DNA from: Brachycybe producta
Taxonomy: Eukaryota; Arthropoda; Diplopoda; Playtdesmida; Andrognathidae
NCBI GenBank assembly: GCA_036925085.1
Contig: JAUPFP010000005.1
Coordinates: 3,446,501 to 3,510,500, forward strand
Reading direction: 5' to 3'
Length of the DNA stretch: 64,000 nucleotides
A model generated the notes under the pieces. It did no database searches. It was not told the DNA's origin and saw only the letters and a list, made by a program, of their open reading frames with translations. Positions 43,711 to 55,080 of this stretch are shown here, in pieces. Made by a program: the position numbers and the translations under genes. Numbering within the stretch: position 1 is the first letter of the stretch; the number at the start of each line of letters is the position of its first letter.

Positions 43711-46700
43711 ATCATTTGTTTAAAAATGATTTAAAGTTTCGTATACCTTGCATTAATAATGAAATGTAATACATGCGAAAGTTTAAAATAACATAAAATG
43801 AATAAAAATAAATGATTCTAACATTAAAAAATGAAACCGCTAGAAGAATTTTTAAAAAATGTGTGCTCGCCACGCTCGATAATAGTAGTCTAAAATAAAA
43901 AAAATGGTCATATTTACTGCAAACAAAGATAAAAAAATAACCAAAAGTGATTTTTTTTTCAAATAAATTTATGTTCGCTTCACTAGCATTTGAGGGAGAG
44001 AGGGCCTATTAAATAATTTCTACTGGGCCATTTTCTACCCCACACTCCCTCATCCTTAACACTTCACCATTTTGGCCTACTTCCACCACTCTCACATACA
44101 CTCTCTTCCTAATCAGTGCATAGACTATCTCCACCACAAAATATTTGACTTGCGTTCTCAAATGTACCCCTTTGAGAACGCATATATTGCGAGAGTAGGC
44201 CTGCAATGGTAGTACATGCCATGGTACATGTTGGCAGGCGCCACCCTCAAGTTCCCCCCCCCCCCCCCCCCCCCGGTTACATTTTACAAGTTCGGTCCGG
44301 GCCTGGCGCCATCTGAAGAGGGAAGTATAGAATGAAACATTTATATATCCACCTTTATACAGTGCCTATATTATGTTCGTTATTCGTGGTAAAAGTATAA
44401 GCTTAGATCTGCAAAATTTGTTTCCTTGTTTGAGAAATAAATTACTTTTGATCATAAAACATTACCAAGCTGATACAAAAAATGTCTTACCTTTTAGGAT
44501 TATTATTTACTAATTACATTACAATATCTACTATAAGCCTGATTCAATTTAATTCTTTTTAAAGTTCATTTCAGAACAGCTGTGTAAACTCAATAAAAGC
44601 TATATGTTCTAATTCTAAACTCTCTATGAAATGAAATATGAACATTTAACATGAAATATAGATTAAAATATGTATTTTTTATGTTATGTTGACATAAATT
44701 TTAAATTTATACAACGTATAATGCTTGTAAAAGCAAAAGAAATAAGGAACATGAAAAAAAAAGGAAAAAAAACATTGAAGCCCATGTTAAAAAAAAAATC
44801 CCCAGTGATTCTCATTTGAAATGTACACAATAGGCTTACACAATAGTCTACAGAAAAGACAGTAGCCAACAAAAGCACAAAAAAATGGCAGTTTACATCT
44901 GCTATATTTAATTTGAATATTTTTTTTTTCATTGCGCCATTTAAGATATTTACGAGACTGTCATGATTGTCATTACAATTATTTATATGTAAATGATTCA
45001 TTGTTTTTCAATGTCCAATTACATAAAATAAAAAAAAATGATAACAGGTGAAACAAGTTTTTTTTTAATATAAAAGTGGTTTTACGTAGGACGGATAGAT
45101 GGCGACACGATCACTTGTAATATATTTTTTTTTAAAAAAAAACCTGTTTCACCTGTAGATTTTCAATGTTTTTTTTTTTACATTTCACATTTTCAAATAA
45201 AATATTGTATTTTCTTTGTGACAGGTAGATCTAGTATTTAAATTCAAGAAATAAACTTTCAATTTTTTTGTAGCTACTGCTACTCCACCTATTGACATAA
45301 TTACGAATGAGGCAAATTGGCTTCCACTTCAATTGTAAACACTCATAAATAACTAATACACCAAAAGTATCTCGCTGAAATTTACTTTGAATTACATTTA
45401 ATTATGTGTATTTGTTAAAGGTTTCAAAAAAATATTTCAACGAGGCCTATATAGTTTTTATTAATTTATGAATTGTTTTCTTCAGAAAATATTTTTGTGA
45501 ACAATTTAATAAAATTTTAGACCCCCAAAAGTATGCCTACTCCAATACAGTAATTTGCAAAATACATGTATTTAAAAACAAACGTCAAACTAGACACCAT
45601 TTTGTATTTAAATAAATTTCATACACGGTACATATTGTTGTGTATTTCCAAAAGACGACAATTTTTGTTCAAATTGTTCAATACAAGAATGCATTTTCAA
45701 AGTATTGTAAATGCAATGAATTTTAAAAACACAAAATAGTGTATTATATGAACGTATTTAAGTGTATTTATTTTGACTTAAATTTATGCTTTATGTAAGC
45801 ACAACTCAGAGGCATTGCATAATTATCAGTGCCGTCTTAAGAATTATTGGGACTCTGGGCTAAGTGAAGAATGGGGGCCACATAGGCTCATCCACAAATG
45901 TTACATTTAAACATAAGTCACCGACTTCATAACACATGCTCTCCATAAGACTTACTCACAGGGGGTAGTCTGGTGAGCAACTCGCCATTTGCCTTTTTTT
46001 GTGGGGGGAGGGGGGGGGGGTGATTGAAATTTTGTATAAAATATTTTTATAATAATCAGAATGGGCGAAAATCCAAATTTATTATTTTATTATTTAATTT
46101 ATATTTTAAAAGTAGTTTATTTCAGCCCCTATTATACGTAATATTATAAGTGCTGTTTTTTTACGGCTCCACTCGCCGGAATTTATAGCAAGAGTATACT
46201 ATAAAATAATTGCTCACTCGCTACGCTCGCGAAACAGGGAAAATGTTCATGTTTTCCAAAGTTTAAATATTTCGTTTCAAACACATCTTATGGCCAATTG
46301 AAACTTATTTCACAAAACTTATATGCAAACAATGTAAAATTCGATCATTTTAAAACTGATGAAAATTATATTTGAAAAGTTATTTAAAAAACGCTTTCAG
46401 CATTTGGTGGTGGTGGTGGGGGGGTGGGGGGAAGGGTGAATTCTCCATTGGCTTTCGGGGGTTGGGCACCCCTGCAGTCTCCACTTATGATTCAGAAGTT
46501 GTGGTTTATAAGAGATGGGCCATTTAAAACAAAGGGGCCCTCGGTTACAGGCCTGCTAGTCCGTGCCTTAAGGTGGCACTGTTAATTATATGAAAACCTC
46601 CGGTTTGACGTTAACAACTGTCGTACGAGCTCGTACTTTCTTGTACATTGTAAATAACAAATGTGTAGCAAAACATTGCATAGAACCTCACAAGTCACAA

Positions 46701-46940
46701 CATAGCTTAGCCTACATATGAAAATGTTTAGCAAAAATATGCGTTGCCCATAGTGCATGAATTTCGACTTTTGTTCGACTAAAGAATTATTTTAAAATAT
46801 GACTGTAAGTCAGATAAGCTCGAAATCAAAAACTGGAAAAGTGCCAAGCTGGTTAGAGACAGAATTTTAATATTTATACAAGTTGTAAACTAATTAAATG
46901 CTAACAGAAAAATAGCTACCAAATTAAAAATGCAAAATCC
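43711..46940. other. Intergenic, no gene seen
   Basis: AT-rich with a C run (44256-44275), G runs (46009-46020, 46410-46430) and a hairpin of ACAGGTGAAAC/GTTTCACCTGT at 45046-45161. No protein domain was recognised in any frame. Confidence 0.55.
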
Positions 46941-46946
46941 ATAAAG

Positions 46947-47240
46947 GTGCATCCACACTATGCCGATCTGCTTTAAATCGGCATTGTGGAATAGGTGGGA
47001 ACAGTTAGTTGGCATTGCCGACAGGCCGATCGGCCTGCCGAATCGAAACCGAACGATGTCGGGGTTTCGTCAAAAATTGCCGAGCCGAACTGCGTAGTGG
47101 GGACGTACCTCTGCTGCGAGGCTTTGTGTTCAGACGTGGTTGCAAGTTAGTTTCAAGTTGGGTTTCACACTCACTGCCCGTCCAGTAGCGTGAACGTCGA
47201 GGCATTTTCAACAAAGCCGATCGGCTTTGGCGGGCAGCCT
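46947..47240. mobile_element. Possible MITE with GCCGATCGGC palindromes
   Basis: The words TGCCGATCTGCTTTAAATCGGCA, GGCCGATCGGCC and AAGCCGATCGGCTT recur within 300 bp in an otherwise AT-rich region, suggesting an inverted-repeat element. The ends are not clear. Confidence 0.35.
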
Positions 47241-47516
47241 TTATGCTTCATTAGAATTTTGAATTGAAATCTAGAAGTTATAATTTGGCAGCTACTGTAG
47301 CTTTTATTATATTTTTCTCCTATTATAATTTTGTGGCTTTATTCATGCCAGTGGCGCAACAACGAAGAGGATGGGGGACAGTTAATCTCCGGGCGCCAAC
47401 AAACAGGGGCATCAAACGTTTAGAAATTAAAATTAAACAAGGGATTCAAGGAACCCTATAGACCTCCATTGCTTTAATATTTGCTTTCATATGTCAAATA
47501 ACCAACTTTCTTTCAT

Positions 47517-47720
47517 TGTTACATGTCTATGCACATGTACATACATGCGCACATGTGTACGCACATGTACATACATGCATGCATGTCTACGCACATGGAC
47601 ACACGTGTGCACATGTGTACGCTCATGTACACACTTGTGCGCATGTGTACGCACATGTACACACGTGTGCGCATGTGTATATAGATAAACACACATGTAT
47701 GTACTCACGTACATGACATA
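47517..47720. repeat. About 12-bp minisatellite array, left arm
   Basis: Units like ACATGTGTACGC and ACATGTACATAC repeat about 16 times. Because alternating purine/pyrimidine text is self-complementary, it yields Cys/His/Val/Thr-rich frames on both strands, none of which is a gene. Confidence 0.95.
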
Positions 47721-49254
47721 GTTACATGTGAAGCGCATGTGTCATTCATTTGTAATAATATGGTTTAAAATGAAAATACGTCACATGTATTCTAATATAC
47801 AAAAATAATAATAAAATATAGAAAGGAACACCCCTCCTAAATAATAGAAAAGTCGCCCGTTCGAATGCTACAACTGGGTAGAAGAAGAAACTCGATTTTT
47901 TTAAAAATAAATTACGAGTTTTAAAAAATCAAAATTTTATATATCAAATCGCTCTAAAATTACAATGGTTTTCCAGTTTCATCGTCAGAATGTGTAAATC
48001 ATTTTAGGTCTGATGACATTTTATTGTAGGTGGCCCCGTTTTCGAGTTACCCACAAAAAATTATGACCAAAAACTTAAAAATTTGTTTCTAAAAAATTCA
48101 TAAAAAAATAACGTCTGGGTAAAATTTTCTAATTTTTTTTTTCAGGAACATCATATTGACCCACGGAATGAAATAAGAAATGCTGCATGTCTTTATCTTA
48201 TTCCATTCTTGAGTTGTTCGACCCACAAACTCGGAGTTCTGGACATACAGACATCCTTTTTCGCCCTTTTCTTGCATGATCGTTTTTGAGTCAAAAACGA
48301 CATAAATTTTGAAATTATACTTTTTCCCCCACTATTTTCCTTATTCCACATTAATTTAGTAGTTTTCATGTATTGTACAAATTATTTACACTAATAAATC
48401 CATTGTGCAATTTGCAAAATTTACAAAAAATTGTTTCACTGTTTTAAGCGATGCCTACTAAAGAGAATAGAGAAGATTTTGACTTTAAGCTAACACTTGC
48501 AAGACTAAAAATTCACATTTATTCACAGTATACAAACTACTCAAATTTGTGTGAATAGCTAGCTGTTAAGGAGGTAAGGGGTAAAGGGGCATTCACAGTA
48601 ATGTAGTCTCCTGGCACAAAATTACTAGTTACGGCACTGATTCAGGCGAGCTTTTTAGTCCAAAAACATCATTTTCCCTTTTTGACCTCCATTGCTCTTT
48701 AGAGCAATGGAGGTATATAGGATCATGCAAGAAAAGGGGCAAAAAAGGATGTCTGTGTGTGTGTGTGTCCGGAACCCCGATTTTGTTCCTCGAACAACTC
48801 AAGAACGGAATGAGATAAAGACATGCAGTATTTATTTGATTCCGTGGGTCAATATGAAGCTCCTGACAAAAAATTAGAAAATTTTACCCAGGGGTTATTT
48901 TTTTTATGAATTTTTTAGAAACACATTTTGAGTTTTTGGTCATAATTTTTTGTGGGTCGAACAACTCGAAAACGGGGCCACCTACAACAAAATGTCATCA
49001 GACCTAAAATGATGTACACAAAAATTGGAATTTTAGAGCGATTTGATATATAAAATTTCGATTTTTTAAAAACGTAATTTTTTTTAAAAAAAATCTCGAT
49101 TCTTCCTCTTTCTAGTTGTAGCATTCGAAAGGGGGACTTTTCTATTATTTAGGAGGGGTGTTCCTTTCTATGTTCTGTTATTATTTGTGTATATTAGAAT
49201 ACATGTGACATATTTTCTTTTTAAACCATATTATTACAAATGAATGGCGCATGC

Positions 49255-49745
49255 GCATCACATGTAAGTATGTCATGTACGTGAGTACGTACATGTGTTT
49301 TTACCTAAATGCACATGCACGCACTTGTGTACATGGGCGTACACATGTGCACATATGTGTACAAGGTCGTACACATGTGCACATGTGTGTACATAGGCGT
49401 ACACATGCGCACAAGTGTGTACATGTGCGTACACATGCACACACATGCATAAATGTGCGTACGCATGTGTGCACGTGCGTAAATTGCATATGCGTGCACG
49501 TGCATAAATGTGCATATGTGTGCATGTGCGTAAATGTGCGTACGCATGCGTGCACGTGTGTAAATGTGTGTACATGTGCATACACATGCTCGCACGTGTG
49601 TACATGTGCGTACTCATGCACGCACTTGTACATGTGCGTACTCATGCGTGCACGTGTACATGTGCGTACTTCATGCGCGCATGTGTACATGTGTGTACTC
49701 ATGCGCGCATGTGTGTACATCTGCGTACTCATGCGCACACATGTA
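49255..49745. repeat. About 12-bp minisatellite array, right arm (longer)
   Basis: The same kind of unit (GTGTACATGTGC, GTACACATGCGC) as in the left arm but more than twice as long, about 490 bp against 200 bp. The arrays have expanded or shrunk independently since the element formed. Confidence 0.95.
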
Positions 49746-49827
49746 ACAATGAAAAAAGTTGGTTATTTGACATATGAAAGCATATATTAAAGCAATGGAG
49801 GTCTATAGGGTTCCTTGAATCCCTTGT

Positions 49828-50730
49828 TTTTTTTTAACATTTTAAAACTTATTTATAGCAATTAACGTTAGTAGCGATGTATTTTCCACTTTAATAAAAC
49901 AGCAACAAATTAATAACTAAATAACAAAACAATTTTTATAATTTATTGTTGCATTTAGGGCTTATCATGCACATGCCTACAACACAACGATGTATAAATG
50001 TGTCCTTTATCGTTTTATCCACTGTATAGGGAGTGACAATAGTGGAGCAAAAATTCGGGTCCTACGGTCATAGTGTAGTATAGTTAGAAAATAATGTATG
50101 CAGAGAGACCTATTATTATAATAAACTATTCGACGTGTAATGGAAATTTTTTTTAAATAAGGTTATTATTCATAATGGTATTGGAGTTTGAGGTTTAATT
50201 GTCTTTTTTTATTATTTCTCAGTTAACGATTGTCGCCATTATGCAGGTATACTGCTACTGTAGGGTCCACTTCCTAGTTAAATGAATGTGTTAATTGGTT
50301 CATTAGCGCCTTTATTACATGTTCACATGTGGCAAAATATCTTATTTTAAGGATTAAATATATGACATTTTTTTTTGTTTTTGTTTCTGTTGGCCTAATA
50401 TCAAATGTATTTTTCAACAATAGCCTCCAAGATATAAATAGAATTGAAGGTTGTTGTTTTTTTTTCTTTTATTTATTCAACTTTTAGGCCTATTGAGTTG
50501 GACATTAAAATTGCCTAAGGGCTGAATAAATTAATAATAAAAATTAATAAGCTATCATACAAACTATTATGCTGAAAGTAAATGAAATAATAGATGGTGT
50601 CCCAATCGGGTTTTTTTAACAACAGGCAACAAGCCAGTCACGAATCTCATTTAAGCAAATTTTGTTAAGATTGTTTTTTTTTTAAATATTATTAAAGTGT
50701 AGAAACGCCTCTCGAGCTCTTGATTATTCT
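49828..50730. other. Intergenic, no gene seen
   Basis: Anonymous AT-rich sequence. Confidence 0.5.
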
Positions 50731-50989
50731 TCCTTTCAGGTGCAAAATGAAGAGAAATTTTGAATATGTTTTAGAAACTAGAAGGATGGCGCAATCACTT
50801 AAGTATATTTTCATGTTGATATCGTTCAAAATAAACTTTTTTTATGTGTGTTTGAAAATGATCCAACTTGAAGCAGATGTTATATCCCTAATTTTTGCCT
50901 ACAAAAAAAGTTTACATGAAAATATCGTTAAATGATTGAGCTATACCCTAACTTGTTAATTTATTTTTTTAGTTTTGCTCCTGAAAGAC
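50731..50989. mobile_element. MITE with CTTTCAGGTGCAAA ends (copy 2)
   Basis: Left CCTTTCAGGTGCAAAATG, right TTTTGCTCCTGAAAGACAG. Interior lines TTGAATATGTTTTAGAAACT and CACTTAAGTATATTTTCATG match copy 1 at 34205-34473. Confidence 0.8.
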
Positions 50990-51097
50990 AGATTAATCAT
51001 GAGTTCGGAAATCAGTTCTTCATAAACCAACTTAAAAAGAATCTAGAAAATTGTTGTCGTTATATTTATGAAGATGTTATGGTATTACAATGAGTAC

Positions 51098-51462
51098 TTT
51101 GCTAGCAGCCAAATAAGGCCTATGGCAGAGGGACATAAAAGTCCACATGCAGCATTAAGCATTGTCAAGCACATATATATAAAAAACAAAATGAATATAC
51201 AAATGTCAATCCCACAAAACAAAATTATCTCCATTCACCAGTTCATCAGGAAGAGAGTTCCATTGTCTTATAACTCTAGGAAAAAAGACCAATAAATAAT
51301 ATGAATCTGTCCTAGAAAAAATCTCCCTAATTTTCCTAGAGTGGTCAGCCCTGCCCATGTATAGTGCTTTATGAATATCACTGGACTATGGTTTAGGACA
51401 ATCACCACGTGTAATTTTTCTAAACAATTTCAAACTTAACTCAGCCCTGTGATGTGCAGTGT
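51098..51462 (-). mobile_element. CR1/jockey-like retrotransposon 3' fragment (inverted)
   Basis: The complement reads through the same end of the coding region (GDCPKP, SDIHKALYMGRADHSRK, IREIF, VIRQWNSLPDELVNGD) and 3' UTR as 54400-54735. The Gln codon after CPKP is changed (TAG), so it is dead. Confidence 0.88.
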
Positions 51463-51667
51463 GGTAAAAAAGGACTTTCGGGCATCATGTCCAGTTTTCA
51501 CATTAAGGTCACTTAGCTGTGTCCAGTGTCCTAATATCAAAACGTTTAAATCAGCCTATACAAGTAAATTAATAATTGGTCTTTAGTTATTAAGTTAACT
51601 AAATGTGAGCAAAGGGAGTTAAAACATATTTATATATAGGTCTTTCTCAATTTTCTTACGTTAAGCA

Positions 51668-52585
51668 GGGTACAGATTGTTAATTCTAGTCAATTCTGGG
51701 CGTGGAAACAAACACATTCAGTATGTTAAAATCGTAAAAGCTTTGCGATGATAGGGACATGAGCATTTTAGTTAAGAGGCTACATCGCAAAATTACTTCA
51801 AAAAATCTCCACAAAGAGCGCTAGCATCGTTTTTCTATTGAGCCCATAGACACAATGTTAAAGAAAAAACGTTATTTTTTTTAAATACACATTGGCGGCA
51901 ACATGTTTAAAGTTGTCCAATTTTGATGGTTCAAAGTGCAAATTGCACTTAAAATATATGTTTATCTAGTGATAGAACGTCAAAAACTTCGAAAGTGTAC
52001 TTCTATTTTTTTAAAAAAGTTATTTAAAAATCGCAACTGTTTAACTCTTATATTAAACTCGACACATTAAAATAACTTTTATAACTTTTATAAAAATACC
52101 TAAAAAATAATTTAAAGAAAGTGAAGCCAACACATTGGCGCATGTTCTGATTTTTTTGAACATTTTTTTTGTATGAACATTTTAATGGTTGTTTTTCTTA
52201 CTCAATGGAGTTTAACAAAGTAAAAATTCGCGATTTTTAAATATTTAAAAAAAAATAGAAGCACACTTTCGAATTTTTTGACTTCTATCACTAGATAAAC
52301 ATATAGATCTCTATTTAAAGTTTACATTTCACTTTTCAACCATCAACATTGGACAACTTTAAATATGAACAATAAACATATTGCCACCACTGTGTATTAG
52401 AAATTAACGTTTTTTTCTATGGGCTCAATAGAAAACGATGCTATAGCACTTTTTGTGGAGATTTTTCGAAGTAATCTTGCGATGTGTATAGCCCCTTAAG
52501 AAGATAAAGAAATAGGCGATTTCCATATATAAAATTTCAAAAGAAAACCAAAAGATCCACAAGCCAGAATTGACCATCTGTACCC
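51668..52585. mobile_element. GGGTACAGA-ended MITE carrying a large foldback element
   Basis: Ends GGGTACAGATTGTTAATTC, AATTCTGGGCGTGG and the inverse AGCCAGAATTGACCATCTG, TACCC. The same family as 25886-26310. A 730-bp foldback element (51773-52503) is inserted in it. Confidence 0.7.
51773..52503. mobile_element. Large foldback element, about 730 bp (copy 1)
   Basis: Left TTAAGAGGCTACATCGCAAA, ATTACTTCAAAAAATCTCC; right GGAGATTTTTCGAAGTAATC, TTGCGATGTGTATAGCCCCTTAA. Arms of about 300 bp pair imperfectly: TCTATTGAGCCCATAGA against TCTATGGGCTCAATAGA, TATCTAGTGATAGAA against TTCTATCACTAGATA. No coding frame. Confidence 0.9.
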
Positions 52586-53189
52586 ATCTTCAGACTACTT
52601 TTATTAAGGCGAGCATGGATACCACAACATTTTTTAAAATTCCTTTTGTGATTCGATTTTTCATTATTCATTTTGACAACAAAATATAGCAATTTTGAGC
52701 TGTAAGAAACACAATCATTTTTTATTTCTTTAATCTACGATTTTTAAACTTTTATATGTATTACATTATTACATTATTTACATTATTAGCCTATCACATA
52801 TTTTACTGAATTGTGGTGGGTATAGACCTACCCATTTTTTAAGATTTTGTGCTGGGGATACATACATCGTAGGCTTGCTTTACTCGGACCCCTTTGTGGC
52901 GCCACAGAGTATTCAATGTAAAACAGGCCGTTTAGTTTTGTATAGATGTACCTCTCAGAACACCAGTAAAGTGGTGGTGTACCATATCTTGAGTTCAATT
53001 AATGTTGTGACGTTTATGGTTTTGCATTCGAGAAATAACTTTAGCATTTAAACACATTCAAACTACAGCAAGATGCGAGGCATTCTAGGGACTTTGTAGA
53101 GACTTTATTAAACAAGGTTTTATGAGTATTGTTCAACATTTTTGACCAATAAATGTTTCCAAACTAGATGACAATTTTTACAAATTATA
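52586..53189. other. Intergenic, no gene seen
   Basis: Mostly anonymous. CCCCTTTGTGGCGCCACAGA at 52889 resembles one end of the GACCACTTT MITE. Confidence 0.5.
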
Positions 53190-54770
53190 TTATTGTAGTG
53201 TGGACAGAAAGGAAACATAACATTATAAAATTAGCTAGGGAAGTGGGACCATTTCTTCAGCTAATTTATCAGCAGTCTTTGGTTCAAGGGGTCGTTTCAA
53301 GTATGTGGAAATTAGCAAATGTTACCCCAATATTTAAGTCAGGTAATAAGTCCGAAGCTGCAAACTATAGGCCTGTATCTCTAACTTCAGTGGTTTGTAA
53401 AATTCATGAGCATATAATATACTCTGGCTGCATTAAGTTTCTCAAATCTCACAATCTCATTTCTGATAACCAACATGGTTTCCTGAGAGGGCACTCTTGT
53501 GAGACTCAACTTATCCTAGTAGTGGATGACCTCCAGAAGAGTTTAGACAATGGTAAACAGGTTGACATGGTGTGTCTTGACTTTTGTAAGGCATTTGACA
53601 CAGTTTCACATTCAAAACTTCTTGCAAAAGTTGCAGCATATGGGTTGAGGGCAGGTAACCAAATGGGTAACTTCTTTTTTAAGTGATAGGAAACAAAGGG
53701 TAGTTGTAAATGGGTCTCACTCAGAGTGGTTGGCTATTAAATCTGGTGTACCCCAGGGTAGTGTGCTGGGTCCTCTTTTGTTCCTAATATTTATTAATGA
53801 CCCCAGCAGCACAGTTGGCAGCAATTGTAGGCTATTTGCTGATGACACTCTAATTTACAAAAAAGCTTGATGGTATCCAAGACTGTGAAACATTAGCTCT
53901 AGACTTGAAGGCAATTGAGGCATGGTGTAATACATGGCAACTTCAGTTGAATGAGGGTAAGTGAAGCATTATGAGGTTAACTCGGGGTAGAAATCCAATT
54001 ATGTTCAATTATAGTATGAAAGACACTATTCTTCGAAGTGTCCAGTGTTATAAGTACTTGGGGGTTACAATGACAGATGACCTTTCTAGGAAAAAACACA
54101 TTGATGGTGTTAATGGGAAAGCTCTACAAATGCTTCGTTTTAGTCAAAGGACTTTGGGCACCTGCTCAGCACAAGTTAAAACTATTGCCTATCAAGCATT
54201 GGTTCGGCCTCATCTTGAGAATTCCTACAGTGTATGGAATCCTCATTCTGTCACACACACTCATTCAGTTCAAATGGTTCAGCATAGGGCAGCTAGGTTT
54301 GTTTGCGCAGGCACAAATTTACAGATAGTGTCACTGAGATGCTCTCAGTGCTACAATGGCATAGTTTGGCACATCGCAGATTCACAGGGCTGAGTTTAGT
54401 TTGAAATTGTTTGGAAAAATTACATGTGGTGATTGTCCTAAACCACAGTCCAGTGATATTCATAAAGCACTATATATGGGCAGGGCTGACCACTCTAAGA
54501 AAATTAGAGAGATTTTTGCTAGGACAGATTCATATTATTGGTCTTTTTTTCCTAGAGTTATAAGACAATGGAACTCTCTTCCTGAGGCAGTGGTGAATGG
54601 GGATAATTTTGTTTTGTGGGATTGACATTTGTATATTCATTTTGTTTTTTATATATGTGCTTGACAATGCTTAATGCTGCATATGGACTTTTATGTTCCT
54701 CTGCCATAGGCCTATTTGGCCGCTAGCAGAGTACTAATTGTAATTGCAATTGTAATTACCACATTTACCC
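53190..54770 (+). mobile_element. CR1/jockey-like non-LTR retrotransposon, 5'-truncated, frameshifted
   Basis: Reverse transcriptase blocks appear in order across frames: LANVTPIFKSGNK and NYRPVSLTSVVCKI (53310-53405), DNQHGFLRGHSCETQL (53465-53515), VDMVCLDFCKAFDTVSH (53560-53610), SGVPQGSVLGPLLFLIF (53737-53790), the active-site LFADDTLIY (53832-53860), YKYLGVTMTDDLS (54050-54090) and the C-terminal WNSLPEAVVNGD. At least three frameshifts break it. The 3' UTR runs to about 54770 with TAATTGTAATTGCAATTG-type tail repeats. Similar 3' pieces at 11965, 28018 and 51098 show a once-active family. Confidence 0.92.
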
Positions 54771-55064
54771 AATTTTTATGTTCCCGTACTCATAAATATA
54801 AGTGAAGACAGTTTCAATAATTGGGACTTAGATCTATGTTCTAGTTTATATCAATGGATCTTATGGTGCTGAAAAATATTACAGACAACAATGACTGGTT
54901 TAGTTTGTCTGCTGAAGAGGAGGAACGTTTTGTAGCTAAAGATGAATTGTATTTATTTACTTATAAGATGAAAGTTAAATGTTTGTTATGAGCGTAAGTT
55001 GGACCTAAAGGTTTTAGCTGAATGTTTGGTAGGCCAGTGTTTTCATTATCACATGATAGGGGGC
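54771..55064. other. Intergenic, no gene seen
   Basis: Short anonymous stretch between two retrotransposons; nothing recognised. Confidence 0.4.
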
Positions 55065-55080
55065 CTATCCATCAACCAAT
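55065..55080. repeat. Target-site duplication of the RTE-like element (left)
   Basis: CTATCCATCAACCAAT, repeated exactly at 56210-56225 on the other side of the retrotransposon. Confidence 0.95.

Larger units (their letters stand above)
47437..49827. mobile_element. FB-like foldback element with long arms and internal minisatellites
   Basis: The left terminus ACAAGGGATTCAAGGAACCC, TATAGACCTCCATTGC is matched by the inverse at 49788-49827. The left arm (47437 to about 48285) and right arm (about 48735 to 49827) pair along their length: TTTCATATGTCAAATAACC, an array of about 12-bp units, AATATGGTTTAAAATGAAAA, GGAACACCCCTCCTAAATA, AAATCGCTCTAAAATT, GGTGGCCCCGTTTTCGAGTT and GACCCACGGAATGAAATAAG-type lines all occur inverted in the other arm. 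A spacer of about 450 bp lies between, with a GACCTCCATTGCTC/GAGCAATGGAGGT palindrome at 48684-48714. No transposase is seen. Confidence 0.92.

Noticed and set aside
47487-47738. Cys/His-rich repeat proteins (CVHVRTHAH-type) on both strands
   Set aside because: They are translations of the 12-bp minisatellite; similar frames open on both strands and in several registers, which is expected of a repeat whose unit is a multiple of three without stops.
49251-49790. A 179-residue frame rich in Cys, Thr and His
   Set aside because: The same minisatellite in the other arm of the foldback element; no codon structure beyond the repeat.
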